From: Halobacillus naozhouensis
GTDB lineage: Bacteria > Bacillota > Bacilli > Bacillales > Halobacillaceae
NCBI RefSeq assembly: GCF_029714185.1
Contig: NZ_CP121671.1
Location: forward strand, 1,612,001-1,676,000
Reading direction: 5' to 3'
Length of the DNA: 64,000 nt
This document shows positions 1 through 8,659 of the stretch, piece by piece; positions within the stretch are counted from its first letter, which is position 1; the number at the start of each line of letters is the position of its first letter. The translations under genes and the position numbers were made by a program. The notes beneath the pieces were generated by a model. The model made no database searches, was not told where the DNA came from, and saw only the letters and a list, made by a program, of their open reading frames with translations.

Positions 1-1
1 A

Positions 2-673
2 CAAATCATGAAGAAGTCATTTGAACCCGGAACGAAACTTCCTTCTGAAAATGCGCTTGCGGAAAGGTATCGGGTCCCTAGAGTCACAGTGAGGAATGCG
101 CTAGCAAAGTTAGAAGAACGCGGTTATATTTATTCGAAGCAGGGCAAGGGCCGCTATTTAAAAGATACATCGATTCAGATTGAATTGCATTTGACGGGTA
201 AAACCAGTTTTACGGATAAGATGAAGCGGTTGGGATATGATTTGACCACACATAATATCGGCTGCGAAAAAATTAGTTATGACGCTAAAATCTATCAACT
301 ATTACATGTAAATGAAGGCGAGGATGTCTATAAAATTGGCAGGATACGCTATATTCAGAATGAACCGATCGCTCTTCATCATTCCTTTGTCAGTGCAGCA
401 AGATTTCCAACTATAGCGGAAGACGGTCCGCATATTGAATCCATGTTTGCTTACTATCGATTGCACGGTTATCAAGAGTTTGATAGTCATAAGACGCTGC
501 TTAGTACCACCTTTCCGACACTCTATGAACAGGAATTCCTTTCCTGCAACAGTATGGTGCCGCTTATTATAGTGGAAAGTGGCTGTATCGATTTGAACTC
601 AAAGAAGGTATTGGAACATACGAAAATTTTATATCGAAGTGATCGGTTTAAATATGATATTACCAATATTTAA
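2..673 (+). CDS. GntR/HutC-family transcriptional regulator (5' end outside window)
   Basis: This is a winged-helix repressor of the GntR family with a C-terminal UTRA ligand-binding domain. The visible part opens inside the DNA-binding domain (PGTKLPSENALAERY, then VTVRNALAKLEERGYI), and the UTRA domain runs from about residue 60 to the end. The ATG at 8 is unlikely to be the true start: the frame stays open to the window edge, and the family normally has about 20 more residues ahead of this point (a P-L-Y-x-Q motif). The gene is read in the same direction as the sugar-acid operon downstream and is closed by a terminator at 674-717, so it probably controls that operon. Its ligand is unknown; a phosphorylated sugar acid would suit the context. 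Confidence 0.85.
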   Translation, partial: QIMKKSFEPGTKLPSENALAERYRVPRVTVRNALAKLEERGYIYSKQGKGRYLKDTSIQIELHLTGKTSFTDKMKRLGYDLTTHNIGCEKISYDAKIYQLLHVNEGEDVYKIGRIRYIQNEPIALHHSFVSAARFPTIAEDGPHIESMFAYYRLHGYQEFDSHKTLLSTTFPTLYEQEFLSCNSMVPLIIVESGCIDLNSKKVLEHTKILYRSDRFKYDITNI

Positions 674-717
674 AAACAGGCTTAGAGCTTTTACTAGTTC
701 TTAGCCTGTTTTTTGCT
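674..717 (+). terminator. Rho-independent terminator after the GntR gene
   Basis: AACAGGCT pairs with AGCCTGTT around a loop of about 20 bases and is followed by a T-rich tract. It separates the regulator from the metabolic operon. Confidence 0.8.
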
Positions 718-822
718 TTTTTTAATGGAATCATTACGGAGGTAGTTCTTTTAAGGTTCAATAAAAGTGGTTATAGAAATCAGCCAGTACCAATTTCCAT
801 ATTTAAACATTATAACGTTATG

Positions 823-880
823 TTTACTTTTGAAATATTCCATGCTATGATGCCTGTATGAAAAATGAAAGCGCATTTAA
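823..880 (+). promoter_or_regulatory. Promoter and cre-like site of the sugar-acid operon
   Basis: TTTACT (823-828) and TATGAT (846-851) are 17 bases apart, a reasonable SigA promoter. ATGAAAGCGCATTTAA (865-880) matches the CcpA cre consensus WTGNAANCGNWWNCAW with one mismatch. It lies just downstream of the predicted start of transcription, where CcpA would block elongation. The palindrome ATAACGTTAT at 812-821, upstream of the -35 box, could be the GntR operator. All three are read from the bases; function is inferred. Confidence 0.5.
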
Positions 881-908
881 ATAGAGCTTAAGAAAAGGTG
901 AAGTAAAA

Positions 909-2009
909 ATGGAAGACCATTTCGTATTGCGAAATCTAAAACTTGTGAACGAAGAAGAAATCGATATTGTAGTTGAAAACGGCCAAATCGCCGGATTAAC
1001 GAAGGCTGGGTGTGGGAGTGGTCATCAAACATTCGACTGCTCAGGTGTGTATGTATCAAGTGGCTGGATTGACTTACATGTTCATGCCTTTCCTGAGTTT
1101 GATCCTTATGGTGATGAGATCGATGAAATTGGAGTAAAACAAGGGGTAACGACGATTGTGGATGCAGGGAGCTGCGGTGCTGATCGAATAGAAGACTTAG
1201 TTGCAAGTCGAGATCAAAATAGAACCAACCTGTTTGCCTTTCTGAACATTTCCCGAATTGGTATGAAAAGGGTAGATGAATTATCAAACTTAGAATGGAT
1301 AGATAGAGAAAAGGTCATAGAAGCAGTAAAAAAATATAAAGATGTCATTGTTGGATTAAAGGCTAGGATGAGTAAAAGTGTTGTCCATGATAGTGGACTT
1401 GAACCTTTACGAATGGCTAGAGAATTTTCTAGTGTAACGTCCTTGCCATTAATGGTCCACATCGGTTCTGGTCCCCCTAGTATTGAGGAGGTTGTGCCGC
1501 TCCTAGAGAGAAAGGATGTTATCACGCATTATCTTAATGGAAAATCAAATAACCTTTTCAATACAGATGGAGAACCTCTTGAAGTGTTGAAAGATGCAAT
1601 CAACCGCGGGATCCATTTAGATGTTGGGCATGGGACATCAAGTTTTTCATTTAAGTTTGCGGAGGCAGCCAAACGACATGGAATCGGTTTGGACACAATC
1701 AGTACAGATATTTATCGAGGCAACCGTTTAAACGGTCCGGTCTATAGCATGGCAAATGTCCTATCCAAGTTTCTCTACTTAGGGTATTCGCTTGAAGAGG
1801 TTATCCAGGCGGTCACAACCCATGCAGCCAATTGGCTCAACAAACCTGAACTTGGACGTATAAAAGTCGGCGAAGCTGCAAACCTAACATTATTTTCAAT
1901 TGAAAACGATCCGATCACACTGACTGATTCTGAAGGGGAGCAGCGTGTATCGAATAGAAGAATAGAAACAAAAGGAGTGGTTTTGAATGGCGAATTCATT
2001 GAGTGCTAA
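909..2009 (+). CDS. Amidohydrolase/deacetylase-family metallohydrolase
   Basis: This is a TIM-barrel metal-dependent hydrolase of the amidohydrolase superfamily, in the branch that accompanies DgaE/DgaF genes. The N-terminal HxH pair is at H57 and H59 (DLHVHAFPEF). A lysine near residue 150 (IVGLKARMSK), later histidines (LMVHIGSG, VITHYLNG) and an aspartate in ISTDIYRGN fit the binuclear metal site. The length of 366 residues is normal. The ATG follows AAAGGTGA, and the gene overlaps the next by 23 bases, so translation is probably coupled. By context it removes an acyl group or opens a lactam to give the amino sugar acid used by the ammonia lyase. The true substrate cannot be read from sequence. 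Confidence 0.85.
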   Translation: MEDHFVLRNLKLVNEEEIDIVVENGQIAGLTKAGCGSGHQTFDCSGVYVSSGWIDLHVHAFPEFDPYGDEIDEIGVKQGVTTIVDAGSCGADRIEDLVASRDQNRTNLFAFLNISRIGMKRVDELSNLEWIDREKVIEAVKKYKDVIVGLKARMSKSVVHDSGLEPLRMAREFSSVTSLPLMVHIGSGPPSIEEVVPLLERKDVITHYLNGKSNNLFNTDGEPLEVLKDAINRGIHLDVGHGTSSFSFKFAEAAKRHGIGLDTISTDIYRGNRLNGPVYSMANVLSKFLYLGYSLEEVIQAVTTHAANWLNKPELGRIKVGEAANLTLFSIENDPITLTDSEGEQRVSNRRIETKGVVLNGEFIEC

Positions 2010-3090
2010 GTATGGTCTTAAGCGGGTCGTGAATGCAAGTGGCCGTATGAGCATCCTTGGGGTATCCTCCCCGACAGATACAGTGATGGATGCGATGAGG
2101 CACGGCGGGCAAAATTATGTTGAAATTGCGGATTTAGTAGATAAAGCAGGGGATTATGTTGCAGGTATCCTTGGCTCAGAATCAGCTGTGGTTGTGAACT
2201 CTGCGTCAAGTGGTATTGCGCTATCAGTCGCTGCGCTCATCACTAAAGGGCACCGCCGCACAAGTGAGCGGCTTCATCAAGAGGACATTCCTAATAATGA
2301 AGTCGTAATGCTCAAAGGTCATAACGTACAATACGGTGCTCCTGTTGAAACCATGATCTATTTAGGCGGAGGTAAACTCGTTGAAGCGGGCTATGCTAAT
2401 GAGGGAAAAGCAGAACATATGGAAGAGGCTATTTCTGAGAACACAGCAGCCATCCTCTATGTCAAGTCACATCACGCCGTTCAAAAAAATATGATTTCTG
2501 TCGACGAAGCTTGGGAGGTTGCCCAAAGGAATGGTGTTCCCCTTATTGTAGATGCAGCCGCAGAAGAAGATATCCAAAAGTATGTAAACCATTCTGATCT
2601 CGCCATTTACAGTGGTTCAAAGGCCATTGAAGGACCCACTTCAGGGATCGTTGGCGGGAAGCGAAAGTATATTGAATGGATAAAGGTTCAACTGCATTGC
2701 ATTGGCCGGAGCATGAAAGTCGGTAAAGAGACCACTTTTGGGTTACTTCAAGCCTTAGAAGAATACGGTCATAAAGAGGATAAAAGTGAACAAGAAAAAG
2801 AAACCTTACAAGTTTTGATGTCATTAAATGAGCTTGAGGGTGTCCAAGTATCCATTGTACAGGACGAAGCAGGCCGAGCCATCTACCGGGCCCGCATTCA
2901 GATTGATCCTCAGCAAACAAATACATCTGCGAGGGAAGTCTCGGAAAAACTGCGTGAAGGGGACATCGCCATTTACACTCGTGATTATGGGGTAAGACAA
3001 GGGTATTTCGACATCGATCCACGTCCGCTTCAAGGCGATGATATTCATGTGATTCAATCTAAACTACAAGAAATTTTGGGTGGGAAATAA
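1987..3090 (+). CDS. DgaE-family PLP-dependent ammonia lyase
   Basis: A selenocysteine-synthase-like fold-type I PLP enzyme. Salmonella DgaE converts D-glucosaminate-6-phosphate to 2-keto-3-deoxygluconate-6-phosphate and ammonia. The probable Schiff-base lysine is K212 in YSGSKAIEGPTSG, and the aspartate of IVDAAAEED would contact the pyridine nitrogen. The 367-residue length is normal. The ATG is preceded by AAAGGAG and overlaps the upstream hydrolase gene. Whether the substrate here is phosphorylated is uncertain: the operon has a permease rather than a PTS, so phosphorylation may come before or after this step through the kinase at 3840. Confidence 0.85.
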   Translation: MANSLSAKYGLKRVVNASGRMSILGVSSPTDTVMDAMRHGGQNYVEIADLVDKAGDYVAGILGSESAVVVNSASSGIALSVAALITKGHRRTSERLHQEDIPNNEVVMLKGHNVQYGAPVETMIYLGGGKLVEAGYANEGKAEHMEEAISENTAAILYVKSHHAVQKNMISVDEAWEVAQRNGVPLIVDAAAEEDIQKYVNHSDLAIYSGSKAIEGPTSGIVGGKRKYIEWIKVQLHCIGRSMKVGKETTFGLLQALEEYGHKEDKSEQEKETLQVLMSLNELEGVQVSIVQDEAGRAIYRARIQIDPQQTNTSAREVSEKLREGDIAIYTRDYGVRQGYFDIDPRPLQGDDIHVIQSKLQEILGGK

Positions 3091-3091
3091 T

Positions 3092-3847
3092 ATGTCAAAC
3101 ATAACGAAACGTTTTTATAAAGACCGTGTTGCCTTAAATGTTTTAGCTAATAGTGTAGAAAATGCTAAAGAGGTGTTTAGCGCCGCAGAGGGACACGTTT
3201 TGATCGGCGTTTTATCTAAAGACTACTCCACGGTTGGGGATGCTGTGGCAGCCATGAAGACCTATGGACAGGAAATTGATGAAGCTGTATCGATTGGATT
3301 AGGTGCCGGGGATAACCGCCAAGCCGCGGTTGTAGCTAATATCGCTAAACACTATCCAGGCAGTCATATCAATCAAGTATTCCCAGCAGTTGGGGCAACA
3401 AGAGCGAACCTTGGGGAAAAAGACAGCTGGATCAACGCATTAGTCTCTCCGACAGGACGCGTTGGCTATGTAAATATCTCAACGGGGCTTATTAGTGCAG
3501 TGCAAGAAGAACAAGCGGTTGTACCCGTCAAGACCGCCATCGCTCTTGTTCGTGATATGGGCGGAAATGCACTGAAATATTTTCCGATGAAAGGATTAAG
3601 CCGTGAAGATGAGTTTCGGGCAGTGGCTCAAGCATGCGGGGACGAAGGATTTGCATTAGAGCCAACAGGTGGAATTGATAAGGAAAACTTCGAGGCCATT
3701 TTAAGGATAGCTCTAGAGGCTGGTGTACCAAAGATCATCCCTCACGTCTATTCTTCCATAATTGACAAGGAGACAGGAAAAACACGCGTTGAGGATGTAA
3801 AAGAATTACTTGAAGTCACAAAGAAATTGGTTGATCACTATGGTTAA
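3092..3847 (+). CDS. DgaF-family KDGP aldolase
   Basis: A TIM-barrel class I aldolase of the DgaF type (251 residues), expected to split 2-keto-3-deoxygluconate-6-phosphate into pyruvate and glyceraldehyde-3-phosphate. Visible landmarks are YVNISTG, the segment GGNALKYFPMKG with a candidate Schiff-base lysine, and the phosphate-binding ALEPTGGID. I chose the ATG at 3092 because GGGTGGG lies 6-7 bases ahead of it; a GTG at 3080 is in frame but has no ribosome site. The start sits just after the stop of the lyase, and the 3' end overlaps the kinase start by 8 bases. Confidence 0.85.
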   Translation: MSNITKRFYKDRVALNVLANSVENAKEVFSAAEGHVLIGVLSKDYSTVGDAVAAMKTYGQEIDEAVSIGLGAGDNRQAAVVANIAKHYPGSHINQVFPAVGATRANLGEKDSWINALVSPTGRVGYVNISTGLISAVQEEQAVVPVKTAIALVRDMGGNALKYFPMKGLSREDEFRAVAQACGDEGFALEPTGGIDKENFEAILRIALEAGVPKIIPHVYSSIIDKETGKTRVEDVKELLEVTKKLVDHYG

Positions 3848-4856
3848 GCGGATCGCAGCTTTTGGAGAGGTTATGATGCGGCTGCAGGTGCCGGGCTATG
3901 AGTCCTTAGCGCAAGGAAGAACATTAAACTATTCGTTCTCTGGGACGGGAGTTAATGTTACGTCAGCATTGACACGTCTAGGACATGCAGGGTACATCGT
4001 GTCCACCTTGCCAACAAACCCGGTCGGTGATGCAGCTCTTTCCTACATTCAAAAACTAGGGATTACACCCTCATTCATTACGCGAGGCGGGGACAATCTG
4101 GGGATGTATTTTCTGGAAAATGGGTTTGGGGCACGTCCTAGCCGGGTGACGTATTGCAATCGACAAGAAAGCAGCTTCAATACAGCCCCTAAAGAAACGT
4201 ATAACTTCGAAACCATTTCAGAGAAGATCGATATCGCCCATTTTTGTGGGATTACCCTAGCGATGAATGATCAAGTTCGGCAGCACATGAAGTCTTTTGC
4301 CAAAGCTGTAAAGGAAAGTGACGGTACGGTAATTTTTGATTGCAATTACCGGCCATCACTTTGGGGTCAAGATGGGTATGAAAAAGCGAAACCACATTAT
4401 GAGGACATGTTACATCTGGCCGATATCGTGATGATGAATGAACAAGACGCTAGATTTGTCCTCGGAATGGGAACGGAAAAACAGGAACGCAAAGATCAAC
4501 TCATGGATTTAATTCCAGCTGTTGCAGAAACATACAGCATCCCTGTCATAGCAGGGACTCATCGATCCATCAATGAGGACAATACTCACTCTCTATGTGG
4601 CTATATATATAAGGATCGCTCTTTTACTTTTTCAAAAAGCATGACCTTTTCGGTGCTTGATCGAATTGGTGCAGGGGATGCCTATACTAGTGGTATTTTA
4701 CATGGCGAAATAGAAGGATATTCATCGGAAAAAACAGTTGCTTTTGCGGCTGCAGCAGGAATGCTTGCCCATACCGTTGTAGGGGATACCCCCACGGCAA
4801 CGGAGAGCGATGTTTTCCGCGCCATGACGGAATCAACGGGCGATCTAGACAGGTAA
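3840..4856 (+). CDS. PfkB-family sugar kinase (2-keto-3-deoxygluconate kinase-like)
   Basis: A ribokinase/PfkB-fold kinase of 338 residues, similar to KDG kinases. It opens with RIAAFGEVMMRL and has the sugar-binding GTGVNVTSALTRLG. The catalytic anion-hole motif DRIGAGDAY lies near residues 274-282. The ATG at 3840 overlaps the aldolase stop by 8 bases and gives the usual family N-terminus; an earlier in-frame TTG would add an unrelated tail. In this operon it supplies the phosphate that makes the product a substrate for the DgaF-type aldolase. Phosphorylation of D-glucosaminate itself is the alternative. Confidence 0.85.
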   Translation: MVKRIAAFGEVMMRLQVPGYESLAQGRTLNYSFSGTGVNVTSALTRLGHAGYIVSTLPTNPVGDAALSYIQKLGITPSFITRGGDNLGMYFLENGFGARPSRVTYCNRQESSFNTAPKETYNFETISEKIDIAHFCGITLAMNDQVRQHMKSFAKAVKESDGTVIFDCNYRPSLWGQDGYEKAKPHYEDMLHLADIVMMNEQDARFVLGMGTEKQERKDQLMDLIPAVAETYSIPVIAGTHRSINEDNTHSLCGYIYKDRSFTFSKSMTFSVLDRIGAGDAYTSGILHGEIEGYSSEKTVAFAAAAGMLAHTVVGDTPTATESDVFRAMTESTGDLDR

Positions 4857-5044
4857 TAAAGTATCCAATTAAACAAGGAACATAAATAGCAGAGAAAAGA
4901 GATTTCAAAAAGGGCGGTAGACGTGGCAGTTCAAATAAACTTACGATTCGTATCTGCTAGATTCTTCGCCTGCCTGATCCTTTTTGAATAAAAGGTTTAT
5001 AAAATTTGGAAGCGTTTACTGAATGGAGAAGGGGGAAGTGGACT

Positions 5045-6370
5045 ATGGAGGTTTATCTATTACTAATCACATTGCTCTCAATTGTAATCGTTATTTTGGG
5101 AGTCTCGTGGTGGAATTGGCACGCATTCATTAGTTTAACTGTAGCAAGTATGTTTTTAGCGGTGATGTCTGGTTTATCGTTGGACAGCATTGTACACGCT
5201 TATGAAACAGGAGTTGGAAGCGTTTTAGGCCACTTAGTTGGCATTCTAGCGTTAGGCTCAATTTTAGGGAAAATGATGTCAGATTCAGGCGCAGGCGTTC
5301 AGGTTGCTGATTTCTTTGTTCGGCTTTTTGGGGAGAAAAAGCTGCCATGGGCGATGTTATTCTCAGGCTTTATTATCGGTATTCCCGTATTCTTTGAAGT
5401 CGGGATCGTCATTCTATTACCGTTAGTGATTGCCATTCGTAAAAAGACGAAACAAAACATTCTATTAATTGGTTTACCCGTGATTGCAGGGTTGTCGATT
5501 GTACATGGAATTGTCCCGCCGCACCCAGGGGCGATGACCGCCATAAGCATATATGGTGCTGATTTAGGGGAAGTTCTTCTCTATTCTCTGATCATTGCGC
5601 TGCCGCCAGCCATCATAGCAGGACCGTTGTTTGCCAAGTGGGTGCATAAGCGCGTAGTGCCAGTTGGAGAACCTAAGGTAGTTCGGCCTGATACCCCATC
5701 ACAAACAGTACCAAGCGTAGGTGTCTCATTTTTTGTTATCCTATTACCAATTCTATTAATCTTGTTATCTGTTTTTGCACCGTATCTGCCACTTCCTAGT
5801 GTGTTAGCTGATTCGCTTATATTCATAGGCAGTCCTCTAATCGCCCTTTTAATTTCTTGCTTCGCTGCTTACTACTTCCTTGGGTTTCGCCAAGGTATGG
5901 ATAAGAAGCTCATTAAGAAGTTAACGGACGAATGTATTCTTCCCCTAGGTTCCATTATTTTAATCATTGGTGCCGGCGGCGGGTTTAAACAAATACTCAT
6001 CGAAAGTGGTGTAGGGGATGCGATTGCTCAGATGGCCGAGAACTTTTCTTTATCTCCCCTTGTGTTAGCTTTCGTGGTAGCTGGGTTAATTCGGGTTGCT
6101 ACAGGTTCAGCAACTGTTGCCCTGACAACTGCTGCGGGCATTGTCTCGCCAGTCATCGCCAATATGTCTGGTGTGAACTTAGAATTACTCGTAATTGCTA
6201 CGGGAGCAGGATCACTCATGCTGTCACACGTGAATGATGCTGGTTTCTGGTTAGTGAAGGAATACCTTGGACTAACCGTTAAAGAGACATTTAAAACCTG
6301 GACAGTATTGGAAACCTTGCTCTCCTTCATTGCTTTTGGACTGGTTTTAGTGGTCGATATGTTTATTTAA
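5045..6370 (+). CDS. GntP-family sugar-acid permease
   Basis: An integral membrane gluconate:H+ symporter of the GntP family (441 residues) with about a dozen hydrophobic segments. Family landmarks include GSILGKMMSDSGAGVQVA, HGIVPPHPGAMTA and LSHVNDAGFWLVKEYL. The ATG at 5045 follows AGAAGGGGGAAG at good spacing. A TTG 39 bases upstream is in frame but not supported. The 188-base gap before it holds a cre-like sequence (TTGGAAGCGTTTAC, 5006-5019). It probably imports the substrate of the upstream enzymes, in place of the PTS found in the Salmonella dga locus. Confidence 0.88.
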   Translation: MEVYLLLITLLSIVIVILGVSWWNWHAFISLTVASMFLAVMSGLSLDSIVHAYETGVGSVLGHLVGILALGSILGKMMSDSGAGVQVADFFVRLFGEKKLPWAMLFSGFIIGIPVFFEVGIVILLPLVIAIRKKTKQNILLIGLPVIAGLSIVHGIVPPHPGAMTAISIYGADLGEVLLYSLIIALPPAIIAGPLFAKWVHKRVVPVGEPKVVRPDTPSQTVPSVGVSFFVILLPILLILLSVFAPYLPLPSVLADSLIFIGSPLIALLISCFAAYYFLGFRQGMDKKLIKKLTDECILPLGSIILIIGAGGGFKQILIESGVGDAIAQMAENFSLSPLVLAFVVAGLIRVATGSATVALTTAAGIVSPVIANMSGVNLELLVIATGAGSLMLSHVNDAGFWLVKEYLGLTVKETFKTWTVLETLLSFIAFGLVLVVDMFI

Positions 6371-6404
6371 AAAGACAAGCTATTCTAAGAAGAATTACGT
6401 AGTT

Positions 6405-6446
6405 AAGGTGGTTTCGCTGACGGCGGGATCACCTTATATTTTTTTG
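6405..6446 (+). terminator. Terminator after the GntP permease gene
   Basis: AAGGTG pairs with CACCTT, with an inner CGC/GCG helix, followed by seven T residues. The remaining stretch to 6722 holds no gene. It contains a GTGCCGGCAC palindrome (6490-6499), a repeated ATATAACAA and a TGACGTCA palindrome (6699-6706) just ahead of phnF, which may be regulatory. Confidence 0.65.
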
Positions 6447-6722
6447 AAAAAATCTGACTGAGTCAGCTGTGATTAAGGATGATACATCGGTGCCGGCACT
6501 TGGGATATAACAAGTCCTTGTATATAACAACCTTAAGAATGTATGACCGCTTTGTCTAAGGAAGTATGTATAGTAGAATGGAAAATAGTTGGAGACAGAA
6601 TTAGAATCTTTAAGGCCCGTGCTTAAAGAATATTATAGCTGAACATTATTTGTCAGCAGAGATACTACCTCCATTAAAGAGATGCAGTTGTTGTATATTG
6701 ACGTCAGAAAAGGATGGTTTTC

Positions 6723-7433
6723 ATGAAAATTACATCTAAAAAAGGTCCTTTATATTTTCAAGTAAAAGACATTTTAAAAGAACGGATTATCAGTGGTTTT
6801 TATCCTAAAAACAGTTTAATTCCATCTGAACCAGCTTTAGAAAAGGAATTTTCTGTGAGTAAAATCACGATAAGAAAAGCAGTAGAGCAGCTAGCGATAG
6901 AGGGATATGTAGAAAAACGGAGCGGAGTAGGTACAAAAGTTCTCGATAACAAAGTCACACCCAAGATTTCCAGAGGACAAAACTTCTCTGACCAATTGGT
7001 AAAGGAAGGGTTTGATTTAAAAAAGGATAACATAAGTATTTCTGTCGTCAGTACAGAGGGACATCGTATATTACAGGCAAATATGGGGAGTGAATGTTAT
7101 TGTCTTGAAAGGTTGTATTTACTGGACAATGAGCCTTACATCTACTTCAAGCACTATATTCCTCTTGAGGCGCTTCTCCCACTGAAGCCGGAGTTATTTA
7201 AAGGATCACTATATGAATTGCTGTTTCAAAAAGGAATGGCGATGAACCATTTCAAGGATGAGTTTGATGTAGAAATACCCGAGGGGAAAATCGCTTTGAC
7301 CTTAAATACTGGGCAAAAACCGCTTTTAAAAAGAATCAGATCCTCTTTTGATATTGATGAAAAACTTGTTGAATATTCCATTGCTTTTTATCATACGGAC
7401 ATGCATAAGTATGTTGTTCAGTATAATGTATGA
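6723..7433 (+). CDS. phnF: PhnF-like GntR/UTRA transcriptional regulator of phosphonate genes
   Basis: A 236-residue GntR-family repressor. The winged-helix domain covers about residues 8-70 (GPLYFQVKDILKERI, SVSKITIRKAVEQLA) and the UTRA effector domain the rest (YCLERLYLLDNEPYIYF). The start at 6723 sits 9 bases from AAAAGG; the ATG at 6714 touches the ribosome site and is unlikely. It lies directly upstream of the C-P lyase operon and ends in its own terminator. The perfect palindrome at 7557-7572 is the best candidate operator. The symbol is assigned from position and family only. Confidence 0.75.
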   Translation: MKITSKKGPLYFQVKDILKERIISGFYPKNSLIPSEPALEKEFSVSKITIRKAVEQLAIEGYVEKRSGVGTKVLDNKVTPKISRGQNFSDQLVKEGFDLKKDNISISVVSTEGHRILQANMGSECYCLERLYLLDNEPYIYFKHYIPLEALLPLKPELFKGSLYELLFQKGMAMNHFKDEFDVEIPEGKIALTLNTGQKPLLKRIRSSFDIDEKLVEYSIAFYHTDMHKYVVQYNV

Positions 7434-7456
7434 AGAAAAGGATATTACAAAAGATT

Positions 7457-7498
7457 AAAACAGGCAGGGAGCTTTTTATAGTTCCCTGCCTGTTTTTT
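7457..7498 (+). terminator. Strong terminator after phnF
   Basis: An AACAGGCAGGGA arm pairs perfectly with TCCCTGCCTGTT over a 10-base loop and is followed by six T residues. It isolates phnF from the phn operon, so the operon needs its own promoter in 7500-7600. Confidence 0.9.
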
Positions 7499-7514
7499 AA
7501 TTTTTTATAAATGG

Positions 7515-7550
7515 TTAACAAACTTTACAAAGCTTAACGGTATCTTAAAA
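7515..7550 (+). promoter_or_regulatory. Pho-box-like direct repeats upstream of phnG
   Basis: TTAACA (7515), TTACAA (7525), TTAACG (7534) and TTAAAA (7545) recur every 9-11 bases. Bacillus PhoP~P binds tandem TT(A/T/C)A(C/T)A boxes about one helical turn apart in promoters induced by phosphate starvation. Pho control of a phosphonate-degradation operon would be expected. The repeats are seen; PhoP binding is inferred. Confidence 0.5.
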
Positions 7551-7556
7551 CACAGC

Positions 7557-7572
7557 AACTTGGCGCCAAGTT
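7557..7572. promoter_or_regulatory. Perfect 16-bp palindrome, candidate PhnF operator
   Basis: AACTTGGCGCCAAGTT is an exact inverted repeat lying between the Pho-like boxes and the phnG ribosome site (AGGAGG, 7588-7593). Its symmetry, size and position suit a dimeric GntR-type repressor, and the phnF-like gene is immediately upstream. Confidence 0.55.
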
Positions 7573-7605
7573 ACGATGGTTTTGTAAAGGAGGATGGATC
7601 TCACA

Positions 7606-8028
7606 ATGAAACGACGAAGAAGAACGGAAATTCTTATCCAGGAAAAGTCCTGTTTGGCTCAAAACTTTGCAGAAGCTATTATTCAGAGCTATCCATGCCA
7701 GGAAGTGGTCGCCCCGCAATATGGGTTGACGATGATTAAAATGCGGGAATCCGCGAAGAATTCATTATTTTATTTGGGGGAAGTCCTTGTAACGGAAGCT
7801 AAAGTGGAGATTAACCAATGTATTGGTATTGGGGCAGTAGCAGGTATGAAAGACGAATTGGCGAAATATCTAGCCATCATTGATGCAGCTTATAAGGCTC
7901 AGCTTCCCGAAACCAAAGAATGGCATCAAGAGTTAGTGAACGCAGAGCAGCGCATCCTGCAAGAAAAAGCACAAGTACAAGCGGAGTTATTTGAAACGAA
8001 GGTTGATTTCGAAACGATGGATGTATAG
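7606..8028 (+). CDS. phnG: C-P lyase core subunit PhnG
   Basis: A small subunit of the carbon-phosphorus lyase core complex (PhnGHIJ), which with PhnI takes part in forming the 5-triphosphoribosyl-1-phosphonate intermediate. The protein is 140 residues, close to the roughly 150 of E. coli PhnG. It begins KRRRRTEIL and contains QYGLTMIKMRESA and FYLGEVLVTEAKVEIN, the conserved core of the family. The ATG at 7606 is 12 bases from AGGAGG; the in-frame ATG at 7594 abuts the ribosome site and is rejected. It is the first gene of an ordered phnGHIJKML run. Confidence 0.92.
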   Translation: MKRRRRTEILIQEKSCLAQNFAEAIIQSYPCQEVVAPQYGLTMIKMRESAKNSLFYLGEVLVTEAKVEINQCIGIGAVAGMKDELAKYLAIIDAAYKAQLPETKEWHQELVNAEQRILQEKAQVQAELFETKVDFETMDV

Positions 8029-8062
8029 GGGTAGACAAATTTACTAATTCAGGAGAGATCGT

Positions 8063-8659
8063 ATGGCAATAGATCAAGTGCATGATTTACAGAAGGTCTA
8101 CAGAAAGTTACTAGATAGTATGTCAAGACCAGGAAAGGTTTGTTCGCTTCAAGAGGCTTTAGTAGATGTTGACTCCAAACTTTCTTGTTATGAGGCGACT
8201 TTACTTAGTCTCATGACGCTCTTGGATGGAGAGGTCACCTTTCATATTCTTTCAGAGAACCACCAAGATTTATCTACAAAAATTTCAGAATATACACTGG
8301 CTAAATGCGCTCCGGTCGATGAGGCTGATTATATCATTGCGTTACGTGACAGTTCGGAAGCATCCATAATAAGTGCCGTCAAACAATGTAAAAATGGTGA
8401 CTTAATAGATCCTCAAGCTTCGGCTACTTGGATCATAGAGGGTGAACCTTTATCCAATCATGGTGAACTTACCTTGACGGGCCCTGGGATTAAGGATTCA
8501 GCACAGCTTGATGTCGGCTTTAGTCCATCGTTTTGGCAAGCCAGACAAGAACGTACAAAGGAATATCCGCTAGGGATTGATTTGATACTTACAGATGAAC
8601 ATTTTCAAATCGTCTGTGTGCCTAGAACAACTTCTGTAGCGAATGCGGAGGTGGAGTAG
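8063..8659 (+). CDS. phnH: C-P lyase core subunit PhnH
   Basis: PhnH is a structural subunit of the C-P lyase core, related in fold to PLP-dependent transferases but lacking the cofactor lysine. The 198-residue product matches the family length. Recognisable segments are KVYRKLLDSMSRPGK near the N-terminus and SFWQARQERTKEYPLG, IDLILTD near the C-terminus. The ATG follows CAGGAGAG, and the stop is immediately adjacent to the phnI start, so the two are translationally coupled. Confidence 0.93.
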   Translation: MAIDQVHDLQKVYRKLLDSMSRPGKVCSLQEALVDVDSKLSCYEATLLSLMTLLDGEVTFHILSENHQDLSTKISEYTLAKCAPVDEADYIIALRDSSEASIISAVKQCKNGDLIDPQASATWIIEGEPLSNHGELTLTGPGIKDSAQLDVGFSPSFWQARQERTKEYPLGIDLILTDEHFQIVCVPRTTSVANAEVE

